Assembly: GCA_031402435.1 (NCBI GenBank)
Contig: JANNSJ010000013.1
Coordinates: forward strand, 124,001-188,000
Direction of reading: 5' to 3'
Length of the DNA: 64,000 nt
DNA from: UBA11986 sp031402435
GTDB lineage: Bacteria; Bacteroidota; Ignavibacteria; UBA10030; UBA6906
The notes beneath the pieces were generated by a model. That model saw nothing but the letters and a program-made list of their open reading frames with translations. It was not told where the DNA came from and did no database searches. Both the position numbers and the translations under genes were made by a program. Numbering within the stretch: position 1 is the stretch's first letter; every line of letters starts with the position of its first letter. This document shows positions 51,106 to 59,780 of the stretch, one piece after another.

Positions 51106-51969
51106 TTACGGCGATAGTGCTGCTCCCCCATACACCATCGCTTCAAGTCGGGCAACTCGTTCTTCCATCGGAGGGTGAGTACTGAAGAGTTTCATGAGCC
51201 CGCCACCTGTCAAGGGATTCACGATGAACATATGTGCCGTTGCCGGCGAAGCTTCCATCGGAATTTCGTGTGCTGCTGAGTCCAGTTTTCGCAACGCGTC
51301 GGCGAGAGAAAGCGGGTTGCCTGAAATCTGGGCACCTCCCTCATCAGCTAGGAACTCGCGGGAACGGGAAATCGCCATCTGAATCATCATGGCTGCAATT
51401 GGCGCGATAATCATCATCACGATTCCTGCCGCTGGATGTCCACCCTCCCTGTCATCATTACTCCGGCTGCCAAACATGAATCCCCACTGAGCCATATTTG
51501 CCAGCATGCTTATCGCTCCGGCTGCGGTCGCCGCCATGGTCCCAATGAGAATATCACGATGTTTGATATGCGCCAACTCGTGCCCGATCACTCCCCTGAT
51601 CTCATCTTTCGACAGCAGCCTGAGAATGCCCTCGCTTACAGCAACAACTGCATGGTCCTGATCGCGACCTGTTGCAAATGCATTCGGCTGGGCCGTCGGA
51701 ATGACAAACACTTTCGGCATAGGCAACCCGGCACGTTGGCGAAGTTCATCCACCATCTGATACAACATTGGGTTATCACCTTGTTGAACTTCTGCGGCGC
51801 GATACATTCGCAGCACAATTTTGTCGCTGAACCAGTACGAACCGAAGTTCATGACCAACGCGAACGCGAACGCCAGATACATACCTTTCTGTCCACCAAG
51901 GAACCCGCCAACGAATACCAATAGCACCGTCAGCAGACCCATCAGCAAAAACGTTTTCATTGTGTTCAT
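51106..51969 (-). CDS. htpX: Membrane metalloprotease HtpX (M48)
   Basis: 287 aa. Two N-terminal and two central membrane helices, with the zinc motif HELAH in GVIGHELAHIKHRD and the third ligand Glu in REFLADEGGA. Late NPLTGGGLMKLFSTHPP is standard. It degrades damaged membrane proteins with FtsH. The start MNTMKTF at 51969 fits the family. It is unlinked to the carotenoid operon, which begins 105 nt further right on the same strand. Confidence 0.95.
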   Translation of the reverse strand: MNTMKTFLLMGLLTVLLVFVGGFLGGQKGMYLAFAFALVMNFGSYWFSDKIVLRMYRAAEVQQGDNPMLYQMVDELRQRAGLPMPKVFVIPTAQPNAFATGRDQDHAVVAVSEGILRLLSKDEIRGVIGHELAHIKHRDILIGTMAATAAGAISMLANMAQWGFMFGSRSNDDREGGHPAAGIVMMIIAPIAAMMIQMAISRSREFLADEGGAQISGNPLSLADALRKLDSAAHEIPMEASPATAHMFIVNPLTGGGLMKLFSTHPPMEERVARLEAMVYGGAALSP

Positions 51970-52074
51970 TCTACATCTCCCTGAAAAGTATCTAAAGGAT
52001 AAGAATCATTATCGGTCGTTGTACCAACTCATGGATGTAAACGCCGGCAGAGGTAACAGAAGTTCCGTTGAAGA

Positions 52075-52989
52075 TCAGCTATGGAGAATGTCGGCGAGAG
52101 CTGGCGCGAGTTGTGGAAATTTGAACTTATAGCCGAAACGCTCAAGAGCACGGGGGACAACTCGCTGGCCCGTCAGCAGCATTTCAGACATCTCGCCAAG
52201 CGCGATGTTGAGTACGAACCGGGGGACAGGAGCCCATGAAGGACGATGCAACGTCTTGCCGAGCGCCGCACAAAATTCCTTCATTGTGCTCGCCTGGGGT
52301 GCTGCAACGTTTACTGGACCAGATACATCCTTGTTTGAAAAAGCGAACAACACAGCACCAACAAGATCATCAACATGAACCCATGGAAACCATTGCTGTC
52401 CGGAACCAATTGGTCCGCCGACGAAAAGCCTGAACGGAAGAAGCATCTTTTCGAGAGCCCCACCCCCTTCACCAAGAACCACCGAGATGCGAAGCAACAC
52501 AAGGCGAACACCATACTGTTGTACAGCACGGGCAGACTGTTCCCACCGATCTGTCGTTTCACTCAGGAACGTGTTGCCGCGTTGATACTCTTCGGTGACT
52601 TCGCCACTCTCCACCGGACCGTAGAATCCCACCGCGGATGCATTGATGAGCACTGCGGGTTTTTTCGATGCTTTCCCTATTGCCGCAACGATTGCGTTGG
52701 TTGCATCTACGCGACTTTCGATAATGCGCTTCTTCTGTGCCGACGTCCAACGCTTGCCGGCGATGGATTCTCCGGCAAAATTCAACACCGCATCAGCGCC
52801 ATCGATGTGCGATGACCATGCTCCAGGTGTTTTGCCATCCCATTCCTCAACCTTGACCCGCTGATCGACTCTTGAACGAACAGAATCTGGGCTCCTCGTA
52901 AGTAGCACAACTTCGTGCCCCTCAACAATGAGCATCGGGATTAACGTGCTGCCGATAAACCCGCTCCCTCCCGTGACGACGACTTTCAT
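52075..52989 (-). CDS. TIGR01777-type NAD-dependent epimerase (YfcH-like)
   Basis: 304 aa short-chain-dehydrogenase-like protein. NAD site TGGSGFIGSTLI is near residue 6; FAGESIAGKRWT, NASAVGFYG and GEGGGALEKML are family marks, and the C-terminal RVVPRALERFGYKFKFP block is regular. Substrate is unknown. It is coupled by a 4-nt overlap to the SRPBCC gene, the last pair of the carotenoid operon. In many bacteria such proteins are fused or adjacent to SRPBCC domains, so the pair is probably functional. Confidence 0.88.
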   Translation of the reverse strand: MKVVVTGGSGFIGSTLIPMLIVEGHEVVLLTRSPDSVRSRVDQRVKVEEWDGKTPGAWSSHIDGADAVLNFAGESIAGKRWTSAQKKRIIESRVDATNAIVAAIGKASKKPAVLINASAVGFYGPVESGEVTEEYQRGNTFLSETTDRWEQSARAVQQYGVRLVLLRISVVLGEGGGALEKMLLPFRLFVGGPIGSGQQWFPWVHVDDLVGAVLFAFSNKDVSGPVNVAAPQASTMKEFCAALGKTLHRPSWAPVPRFVLNIALGEMSEMLLTGQRVVPRALERFGYKFKFPQLAPALADILHS

Positions 52990-53498
52990 TGTACAACCTT
53001 ATGAGCTGATACTGATTGTTTATGTGAAAGGTATCTGCTATACCCACGAGCAAGCAGATTCTCGATAACGCGAGCTCGATAATCAAAAATCCTCTCAAGC
53101 TGATATCGAACAAAGAAACCGTGAATTGCTTCGCCAACAATGCCAAACGGCAGTACATATCGCACCTCGTCCACCATGGCACAACCTCCGGCAGATTCCT
53201 CAAAGATGTGCGTATGGTGCCAGAACGAATAGGGGCCCTTGATCTGCTCATCCACAAAACAGAACGGTGGTTCATATGTGGTAATCAGGGTCCGCCATCG
53301 CAAGCGTACGCCGAACCAACGGATAGTATAATCAATGATCGTTCCTACTCGCATCGAAATGGGAGATGGCGTCAGAATTCTGAAGTCAAGCGATTCCGGA
53401 GTAATGTACGCGAGATTCTCAGGGCTCTTGAAGAATGAGAACACGTACTCTTGCGGGTACGGCAATTGTTGCTTTCTGGACAACGTAAATGTTTTCAC
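52986..53498 (-). CDS. SRPBCC (START-like) protein of the carotenoid operon, copy 1
   Basis: 170 aa. N-terminal to the fold is QQLPYPQEYVFSFFKSPENLA, then YITPESLDFRI, DYTIRWFGVRLRWR, and the C-terminal helix FFVRYQLERIFDYRA. This is the polyketide-cyclase/START-like fold that makes a hydrophobic cavity. The start is GTG at 53498 inside the crtYd stop (GTGA). It belongs to the SRPBCC group that accompanies TIGR01777 proteins. A role in handling lipophilic substrate is an inference. Confidence 0.82.
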   Translation of the reverse strand: MKTFTLSRKQQLPYPQEYVFSFFKSPENLAYITPESLDFRILTPSPISMRVGTIIDYTIRWFGVRLRWRTLITTYEPPFCFVDEQIKGPYSFWHHTHIFEESAGGCAMVDEVRYVLPFGIVGEAIHGFFVRYQLERIFDYRARVIENLLARGYSRYLSHKQSVSAHKVVQ

Positions 53499-53827
53499 TG
53501 CAGTTTCGCGATGTTTGTCAGTTTATCCATTGGTTTGCCTTTTCTTTCCTGCAGGTACTCCCATAGCACAACGCTTGTTGTCATCAGGCTGAAGCCGAAG
53601 AGAAAGTCTTCGAGGGGAATTGTAAAGACGCGGACACCGAGGAAAAACTCTCCACCGTAAAGGACAATTGGCCTCGCTGTGAGATAACCATTCACCAGGA
53701 TCTTGAACAGGAACATCACAACAATGAACACCCAGAACCTGCCTTGTGTCGTAACTCTGGTCTTCAAGAGGTAATCAACGGTCACGACACCAATCACCCC
53801 GGCGATAGCTGAAATCGTGTACTCCAT
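53495..53827 (-). CDS. crtYd: Lycopene cyclase subunit CrtYd
   Basis: 110 aa from ATG 53827, overlapping the crtYc stop by 1 nt (TAATG). Three membrane helices; GGEFFLGVRVFTIPLEDFLFGF carries the P-x-E-D motif typical of the family. With CrtYc it forms the heterodimeric lycopene beta-cyclase that closes the ring. The split pair is known from actinobacteria and some FCB bacteria. The frame is open 26 codons upstream in crtYc; the overlap start is more plausible. Confidence 0.88.
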   Translation of the reverse strand: MEYTISAIAGVIGVVTVDYLLKTRVTTQGRFWVFIVVMFLFKILVNGYLTARPIVLYGGEFFLGVRVFTIPLEDFLFGFSLMTTSVVLWEYLQERKGKPMDKLTNIAKLQ

Positions 53828-54135
53828 TAGCGGTTCCGGAGAAAGTACTTTGTTGATTCCCAGGAGAATATCGACACAAACGAGACCACCACAAAAAACA
53901 GCCATTCTTCAATGGGAAGGCCGAGCCATGCTGCACCAAGGATGTACTGCGGGTTAAACGACCAATGCCCGCGTGCGGTCGCAATGATGTCCCACAGCCA
54001 GAAGATGCAGCACGTCACTGCTATTGCCTTGACAAGGGCTCCTCTTTTCTTGTAGAGTGCAAGATTCTTATCGAAGCTCAAGATGAGAGGGAAAAACACT
54101 GTCAAGCCCAGCACGATCAAGTACTCACCCTTCAT
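53827..54135 (-). CDS. crtYc: Lycopene cyclase subunit CrtYc
   Basis: 102 aa with three membrane helices. Family marks: DIIATARGHWSFNPQYILG and LPIEEWLFFVVV with the paired acidic residues. It dimerises with CrtYd. The start ATG overlaps the cruF stop by 4 nt. Cyclisation of only one end of the molecule is expected if the other is hydrated by CruF. Confidence 0.9.
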   Translation of the reverse strand: MKGEYLIVLGLTVFFPLILSFDKNLALYKKRGALVKAIAVTCCIFWLWDIIATARGHWSFNPQYILGAAWLGLPIEEWLFFVVVSFVSIFSWESTKYFLRNR

Positions 54136-54968
54136 GATTGCGCTATCCGTTCCGGGCCGGTGGCGGGCCAGCTCATTTTTGCGCCAAGTAGGACAAGAAG
54201 CGTGATCGCTCCTGCAATCATCGGGGCAAGCAGGAACCCGTTGGCAACGTCAGTGAGGATGAAAAGGGAAAGCTGCATCAAGAACACCAACACCGCAAGT
54301 TTGTAACAAGGGAACCCAAAACTCTCATCCCTCTCCCCGCTATCTTCCAGCATGTAAACAATCAGCGACGATATCAGAAACCAACTTATGTAGTTTTGAA
54401 TAGGAACGGAACCTTCTGACCATATCCAGTACTGTTTGATAAATGCTGCCATCGGTTCAAGCGCAACATCCAATGCTACTGTGAGCAAGCCTGCGAGCAA
54501 CGCAACCGCGGCTCTCCTGACGGGTCCGTGTAACCTAACTGTCGCTGCGGCAATCCGTCGGCTCATCATGATCGTCGTGTACCACGCTACGACTATCGCT
54601 ACAGGCACGGTCCCAATCTGAAACCCAAGCACCGGCGTGTACTCATATTTGCCAAAGGGGAAACCCTTGCGAACACCGATGTATTCAAGAAGATAGACGA
54701 AAACAAGAATACCGGCGACTCTGATCAACGATGAAGGGGATATGCGCGACCGGTGTTCCGAGAGGAATACAAGGATGCCATACAGACCTATGATGACTGA
54801 AGCCGTCCAATCGAACTCGCCTGGCAGCACGCCGGCTGCCACGAAGAGAAGGCCGAACGGATAGAGGAACAGACCGAAGATCAAGACCGCAATAAATGCT
54901 GTTCGCTTCGACGCGGAGCTGAAGCCCCCTGTCAATGTAGCAAGAAATGTCTGGAGGACGGACATCAT
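54132..54968 (-). CDS. cruF: Carotenoid 1,2-hydratase of the CruF type
   Basis: 278 aa from ATG 54968, overlapping the preceding stop by 4 nt. About eight membrane helices; EYIGVRKGFPFGKYEYTP and DVALEPMA followed by YWIW fit the CruF/bisanhydrobacterioruberin hydratase family. It adds water to the psi end of the chain to give a 1-hydroxy group, the acceptor for glycosylation. The long N-terminal open extension lies in the upstream gene and is rejected. Confidence 0.87.
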   Translation of the reverse strand: MMSVLQTFLATLTGGFSSASKRTAFIAVLIFGLFLYPFGLLFVAAGVLPGEFDWTASVIIGLYGILVFLSEHRSRISPSSLIRVAGILVFVYLLEYIGVRKGFPFGKYEYTPVLGFQIGTVPVAIVVAWYTTIMMSRRIAAATVRLHGPVRRAAVALLAGLLTVALDVALEPMAAFIKQYWIWSEGSVPIQNYISWFLISSLIVYMLEDSGERDESFGFPCYKLAVLVFLMQLSLFILTDVANGFLLAPMIAGAITLLVLLGAKMSWPATGPERIAQS

Positions 54969-55519
54969 TTCGTTGCGCTTAACTGGTAGCGGGAATAGAT
55001 TTCTTTGTTCGATGTTGCAATGAACGACGAAAGCATCTCTTCCAGATCTTCCTTCATCCGATCCGAAATGAACCCTGCTCCGACAATGGGAGCCATCCAA
55101 TGCACCTCCATGGGATTGGTGCGACTCATTCGGATCCTGAGTTTGATGCGAATAGTGGTGCTGTTTTCTCCGTCGGGATGAAGATATACGCTGCACGACA
55201 TGTAGTTCTCATCGGATGGGCTCAGAGAACGGTACACTGTGAGAGTATCACCGTACACCTGCTTGCCAATCAGAAAGTCGACTTTCATCGCACTGCGCAA
55301 CGCAACGTCTTTTTCGGTCCGATAAAAATAGCGATTTTCTCCAACGGGCTTCACCTCAACAACACCAGGCATGTGTCGAGCAAACAAGCCGATGTCGTCC
55401 ACGAATAACTTGAGTGCAGGACGAGCAATCTGGACCGAGTATGTAGCGTCCGTCGATGCATCGACAATGAAAGGATCAGGAGTATTCAGGAATAGCATTA
55501 TTAATGAAAGACCAATCAC
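54965..55519 (-). CDS. SRPBCC/DUF1997-like protein of the carotenoid operon, copy 2
   Basis: 184 aa. The start is GTG at 55519, with AAGGTGAT 5 nt upstream. N-terminal SVQIARPALKLFVDDIGLFA, then GVVEVKPVGENRYFYRT and the C-terminal helix RMKEDLEEMLSSF suggest a START-like beta-grip fold, as in DUF1997 proteins of cyanobacteria and plastids. The similarity is weak and seen by eye only. It lies between the glycosyltransferase and cruF, coupled to both. Confidence 0.6.
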   Translation of the reverse strand: MIGLSLIMLFLNTPDPFIVDASTDATYSVQIARPALKLFVDDIGLFARHMPGVVEVKPVGENRYFYRTEKDVALRSAMKVDFLIGKQVYGDTLTVYRSLSPSDENYMSCSVYLHPDGENSTTIRIKLRIRMSRTNPMEVHWMAPIVGAGFISDRMKEDLEEMLSSFIATSNKEIYSRYQLSATK

Positions 55520-55531
55520 GATATCACCTTG

Positions 55532-56692
55532 TTATTGTTCGAGTACGACCTGTTTTCGAAAATCATACGCCCGCCCCTTCCACCGTGAACCTCCACCGAC
55601 AAGAACCAGGCGAACCGAGTTCGCCGCGATTCCCATCAACATTGACATGGCAACAGGATGAATGAGGACAGAAGGCAGCGACATTTGAAACCTCAATGCT
55701 AACGCAACACGGATCGCGAGGATAACTGCGAGTTCAATCGCTACAAAACCGGACAACCACCGGTCTGCACCAGAACTCGCAAGCCCAAAAAACAGGAGAA
55801 GGAATGGGAAAACGGAAGTCAGAAAATTGAAGACTATCACCGCCACGATCATAGGTACGGAGTAGCGCATACCAGGAAAGAGATTCTTTGAAAACCCCTC
55901 CCAAATCCCCCGCAGCGAAGTGTACATGCGACACGAGACGAGCCGAGCACCATCCATCACAAGAAGCCGAAACTCATGTTGCTTCACGAGACGGGAAAGC
56001 CATACATCCTCCACCAGCGCGGTGCGAACTTCCTTGTGACCTCCTATCGTCTCATACACCCTTTTCTTGAACAGCATGAACTGGCCATTTGCCATCGCAA
56101 ACTTGGGATTCTTACTCAGACTTACGAGAGGGAAAGGAAGAAAACAAAATGTACTGAAGTGAAGAAGCGGGAGAATAGCCTTTTCCCAGAACGTTCCCAT
56201 AATTTGTCGAGGGATCAGAGTTAGGAGATCTACCCGGCTCCGCTGCATTTCCGCCACTGACGCACTGATGCTGTGAGGTGTATGTTCAGTGTCGGCATCG
56301 ACAAAAAGGAGAAGTTCTCCTTTTGCCTCTTGTGAGAGCTGATGACAAGCGAACGATTTCCCCGTCCAACCCTCTGGCAGTGGTTTGCCTTCCAGAAGCC
56401 TAAGCCTCGGATCGTTTGCCGCAAAGCTTCTCGCAATATCGAACGTTGCATCAGAAGAACTATCATCAAGAACAATGACTTCGAAGTGCGAATAGTCCTG
56501 CCCCAACAGACTCTTCAGACATTTGGCGATGTTGCGCTCCTCATTTCTGGCTGGGACGAGAACTGACACAAAGGGGGTCGTCTCCGGCGTCAAGCTTCGC
56601 TTGACCGACCTGAACGTCAGGAGATTCAATAGAGTGACCCCAGCCATGACACCCAGCGCTACGAGAATCACAATATGAAGGCCAATAAGCAC
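55532..56692 (-). CDS. Family 2 glycosyltransferase of the carotenoid operon (CruC/CrtQ-like)
   Basis: 386 aa. GT2 catalytic blocks: VLVPARNEERNIAKCL, VLDDSSSDATF, FVDADTEHTP, and LVEDVWLSRLVK in the acceptor region. Several C-terminal membrane helices follow. CruC adds glucose to chlorobactene and CrtQ acts on diaponeurosporenoate, so sugar transfer to the carotenoid 1-hydroxyl is likely here. The start is GTG at 56692, overlapping the acyltransferase stop by 1 nt (TAGTG). Confidence 0.83.
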   Translation of the reverse strand: MLIGLHIVILVALGVMAGVTLLNLLTFRSVKRSLTPETTPFVSVLVPARNEERNIAKCLKSLLGQDYSHFEVIVLDDSSSDATFDIARSFAANDPRLRLLEGKPLPEGWTGKSFACHQLSQEAKGELLLFVDADTEHTPHSISASVAEMQRSRVDLLTLIPRQIMGTFWEKAILPLLHFSTFCFLPFPLVSLSKNPKFAMANGQFMLFKKRVYETIGGHKEVRTALVEDVWLSRLVKQHEFRLLVMDGARLVSCRMYTSLRGIWEGFSKNLFPGMRYSVPMIVAVIVFNFLTSVFPFLLLFFGLASSGADRWLSGFVAIELAVILAIRVALALRFQMSLPSVLIHPVAMSMLMGIAANSVRLVLVGGGSRWKGRAYDFRKQVVLEQ

Positions 56693-57420
56693 TAGGCATC
56701 TCCCACAAACTTGAATCGATCATACGCTTCGTTGGTTGACCGTTTCCCCGCAAGGACCGTGGAGAATTGTTCAAGCTGTTGACTGGTGATGTTGTGCTTC
56801 AGTTCATCGAGGAGGCGGATCAGGTTCGTTTCAAGCCGCTTGATCAACCTCTCACGTGAGTCCACGGTCTCGACAACTTCTGCCGGCCCAATCGACACAA
56901 ACGCCTCTGGACGTTGATGCATGATGAACTCATACCGATGAGCGATAGGGATCAGTTGGACTCGTCTTAACGACTCAACGATGTGTGCTGTACCTGCGTA
57001 GAAACGAAGCGGCCGCGCATCATTGGGCCTCATGACTCCTTGGGGATAAATCCATAGCACCCGGTTTGGCTGACGCAACAATGAGACCGCATACTGAACC
57101 GACAAATACGCCTCTCTGCCGTTCTCACGGTTCACTGAAAACGCTCCAATCCATCTGAAGAACTTATACTTTGCCATCTGCTTCTCGTCCATCATCAGGT
57201 ACTGGTCAACCCGAAGAACTTCCTTGCTCAAGAAGAACTCGATCAGTCCGTCCCACCAACAACTATGGTTTCCGTAGAAAACCATCGGAAGCGAGCGGTC
57301 CAATTCACCAAGGTGCTCAACACCCGAGACATGCACGCCAGCAAAATGCCTGCGCAGGATGATCTTGTTGATCGCTGCAAACACAGGCTCGATGACTCTG
57401 TTTTTCCTGGCTTCTATCAT
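56692..57420 (-). CDS. PlsC-family acyltransferase (CruD-like)
   Basis: 242 aa from ATG 57420. The catalytic dyad is in FYGNHSCWWD (N-H-x-x-x-x-D), and the glycerol-phosphate-like IYPQGVMRP block follows. The partner in green bacteria is CruD, which acylates the sugar of a carotenoid glycoside. Ordinary lysophosphatidate acyltransferase activity cannot be excluded from the sequence, but the coupling to the glycosyltransferase points to a carotenoid target. The 31-codon upstream open stretch is inside the next gene. Confidence 0.82.
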   Translation of the reverse strand: MIEARKNRVIEPVFAAINKIILRRHFAGVHVSGVEHLGELDRSLPMVFYGNHSCWWDGLIEFFLSKEVLRVDQYLMMDEKQMAKYKFFRWIGAFSVNRENGREAYLSVQYAVSLLRQPNRVLWIYPQGVMRPNDARPLRFYAGTAHIVESLRRVQLIPIAHRYEFIMHQRPEAFVSIGPAEVVETVDSRERLIKRLETNLIRLLDELKHNITSQQLEQFSTVLAGKRSTNEAYDRFKFVGDA

Positions 57421-57839
57421 CGCAGCACCCTGGGCAAAGACATTCTCCTGTAGACAAACAGTGCGTGAACGAATAACCATGCAAAGGGAGCGAACCACCA
57501 AACCGGCTCGCACTCTATCTCATCCACAAGCCTCGTCCCTGATGCCGTGGAAACGAAACTATGTTTGTGGTGCCAACGTCCAAAGACGGGCCCACTGAAT
57601 GTGTCCGCAAATGTCCCATCGGGGTTGACAAACTCAATCAACGAATTCCATCGAAACGAAAAGAGACCGAAATCCAGAATCAGAAGGAACGCCGAGCCCG
57701 CTGTCACCGCTGTCGATGGCGCAACGATAGTGAGGGCTGGGTAAGCCGGAGTGATCTTTTTCAAATTGCTCACATCTCCGAAGAACCGCTTCACTCGTTC
57801 GAACGGCACAGGGAGTTCTTGTTCAAACCGAAATCTCAT
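57417..57839 (-). CDS. SRPBCC (START-like) protein of the carotenoid operon, copy 3
   Basis: 140 aa. FEQELPVPFERVKRFFGDVSNLKKITP is the usual N-terminal block of the family (split here), then FGRWHHKHSF, and DEIECEPVW. It is clearly related to copy 1 (WHHTHIF; DEVRYVLP). The function is unknown; such domains bind hydrophobic molecules. It overlaps the desaturase stop by 4 nt and the acyltransferase start by 4 nt, so its dosage is tied to both enzymes. Confidence 0.82.
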   Translation of the reverse strand: MRFRFEQELPVPFERVKRFFGDVSNLKKITPAYPALTIVAPSTAVTAGSAFLLILDFGLFSFRWNSLIEFVNPDGTFADTFSGPVFGRWHHKHSFVSTASGTRLVDEIECEPVWWFAPFAWLFVHALFVYRRMSLPRVLR

Positions 57840-59326
57840 GCGAATGCATGCTCCTCTGCAACAAGCTCTGAGACGATCTTCCCTGAGAGCAGCACAAGGG
57901 GAATTCCGCCACCCGGATGCGAACTGCCTCCAACAAAATAGAGATTGTCTACATCTTTTGATTTGTTAGCCGGACGCATGAACGCCGCCATTCTGCTGTT
58001 TGATGAGGTACCATAGATTGAACCGCGATGCGCATTGTATTCACGAGCGAAGTCAACAGGTGTTATTATCCGTTCCACATCAATATGGGACTCAATATTA
58101 TCCAGGCCAGATCGACGGAGTTTCTCAAGAACAACATCCCTGTACTTCAACCGATTCATATCCCAATCGTAGTTGGCGCCGAGTGCGGGTGCATTCACAA
58201 GGACGAACAGATTACTGCCTCCCTCAGGCGCGTGGCTGGAATCGGCCTTGCTCGATACACCAACGTACACCGTCGGGTCGTGATATGGTAGCTGCTCGCC
58301 AAATAGTGTGTTGAACTCGTGTCGGTAATCTTCAGAGAAGAAGATGTTGTGATGCTGCAACTCCGGATACAAGCGCCGAACCCCCAACAACATCACGAAT
58401 CCGGCAAGAGACGGCTCGACACCTTTGTATCGCCGGCGTGCTTGCAACAACTCACCGGGAAGAAGCTGTTCATGTGCATACAATGCATCAGCGTTACACA
58501 CAACGACATCGGCCGCGATCTCTTCACCACCACTCAGAACGACACCCTCAGCCACACTCTGATTGATCATAATTCGTTCAACGGTTGCATGTGTTCTGAT
58601 CTCGACACCAAGCTCAACTGCGAGCCCGTTCAATGCTTCAGCAAGCCTATACATCCCGCCCTTGACGTACCAGCCCCCCATTGCAAACTCGATGTATGGA
58701 ATAATCGCCAGAGTCGCGGGCGCAAGGTACGGAGAAGAGCCATTGTAGGTAGCGAAGCGGTCAAACAACTGTTGCAGACGATGATCAGAAAAATACTTCA
58801 GAACGCAATCGTGCAAAGATCGGAACGCATCGATCCGGGAGATCGCAGGAAGGTACTTGAGGTTTCTGAACACATCGCCAATCCCCATCGAACCGAAGCT
58901 TGAGAAGAGAAAGGGCTCCGCTGAAGCTTCGTAGATCTTCTTGCCATGTTCCATAAATGAATCGAACCCTTGCCCTGAGCCGGGGCTGAAACGCTCAATA
59001 GCTGCGACCATTTTCTCACGGTCACTTCTTGCCTCAAGCATCGATCCGTCACTAAAAACATACCGGCAAATGGGATCGACGGGCTCGAGCTTGAGGTAAT
59101 CATCCATCTCGCAACCAACGGATGAGAACAACTCACGTACGACAAACGGCATTGTAAGGAGAGAAGGTCCCGTATCGAACGTGTATCCTCCTGTCTCCCA
59201 AATGTTCAACTTGCCGCCCACCCGCTCGTTCTTCTCGAGGACTGTTACATCGTGTCCCTGGTGTGCAAGGCGTATTCCGGCAGAGAGGCCGCCCAGCCCT
59301 GCCCCAATAACGATCACACGACTCAT
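57836..59326 (-). CDS. CrtI-family carotenoid desaturase, probably CrtD (3,4-desaturase)
   Basis: 496 aa flavoprotein. FAD site VIGAGLGGLSAGIRLA near residues 5-20, GGKLN and DTGPSLLTMP, and the C-terminal FVGGSSHPGGGIPLVLLSGK. It differs enough from the crtI at 62707 to be a separate step. With CruF in the operon, 3,4-desaturation next to the new hydroxyl (CrtD role) is the likely job. A plain second phytoene desaturase is the alternative. Confidence 0.8.
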   Translation of the reverse strand: MSRVIVIGAGLGGLSAGIRLAHQGHDVTVLEKNERVGGKLNIWETGGYTFDTGPSLLTMPFVVRELFSSVGCEMDDYLKLEPVDPICRYVFSDGSMLEARSDREKMVAAIERFSPGSGQGFDSFMEHGKKIYEASAEPFLFSSFGSMGIGDVFRNLKYLPAISRIDAFRSLHDCVLKYFSDHRLQQLFDRFATYNGSSPYLAPATLAIIPYIEFAMGGWYVKGGMYRLAEALNGLAVELGVEIRTHATVERIMINQSVAEGVVLSGGEEIAADVVVCNADALYAHEQLLPGELLQARRRYKGVEPSLAGFVMLLGVRRLYPELQHHNIFFSEDYRHEFNTLFGEQLPYHDPTVYVGVSSKADSSHAPEGGSNLFVLVNAPALGANYDWDMNRLKYRDVVLEKLRRSGLDNIESHIDVERIITPVDFAREYNAHRGSIYGTSSNSRMAAFMRPANKSKDVDNLYFVGGSSHPGGGIPLVLLSGKIVSELVAEEHAFA

Positions 59327-59778
59327 ACAACCTCCTCCTCATGCACAACCTCGCGCTCAACACGATCGGCGTTGAAGAACATCAGCAGCCCATAGGGCTC
59401 GCCGCCATATCGATGGTGGAGAGCGTGAGCTTTCTTTACTTTGATGAGCCACGGAATCTTCAGAGAGACAAACTTCGCGCGTCGGTGAACGTACAGATCG
59501 TGAATGGTGAAGTATACCATCCCGTAAAGTGCTATGCCGATGCTCGCTGCAAGCAGGTCACTGCCCGAGCCTTCTGCGCTGCCTTTCACCATCAGGAAAA
59601 CCGTCACTGTAGCAAACGCCAGAGGAAACAGATCGTTCAACTCGAACATCCCCTCCCGGCGTGTATGATGACTCTTGTGCAGGATCCACATGAGCTTGTG
59701 GTACACGAAGCGATGAACGAGATAGGAAAAGAACTCCATGCCGATGAATGAGACGACAACAATCGCAGCAAAACGCAT
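59323..59778 (-). CDS. crtZ: Beta-carotene hydroxylase CrtZ
   Basis: 151 aa with about four membrane helices and the di-iron His boxes HRFVYH, HKSHH, HDLYVHRR and HALHH of the family. It hydroxylates C3 of a beta ring. An AGGAG lies 6 nt before the ATG, and the 3' end overlaps the desaturase start by 4 nt. One hydroxylated ring per molecule is expected if only one end is cyclised. Confidence 0.9.
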   Translation of the reverse strand: MRFAAIVVVSFIGMEFFSYLVHRFVYHKLMWILHKSHHTRREGMFELNDLFPLAFATVTVFLMVKGSAEGSGSDLLAASIGIALYGMVYFTIHDLYVHRRAKFVSLKIPWLIKVKKAHALHHRYGGEPYGLLMFFNADRVEREVVHEEEVV

Positions 59779-59780
59779 TG

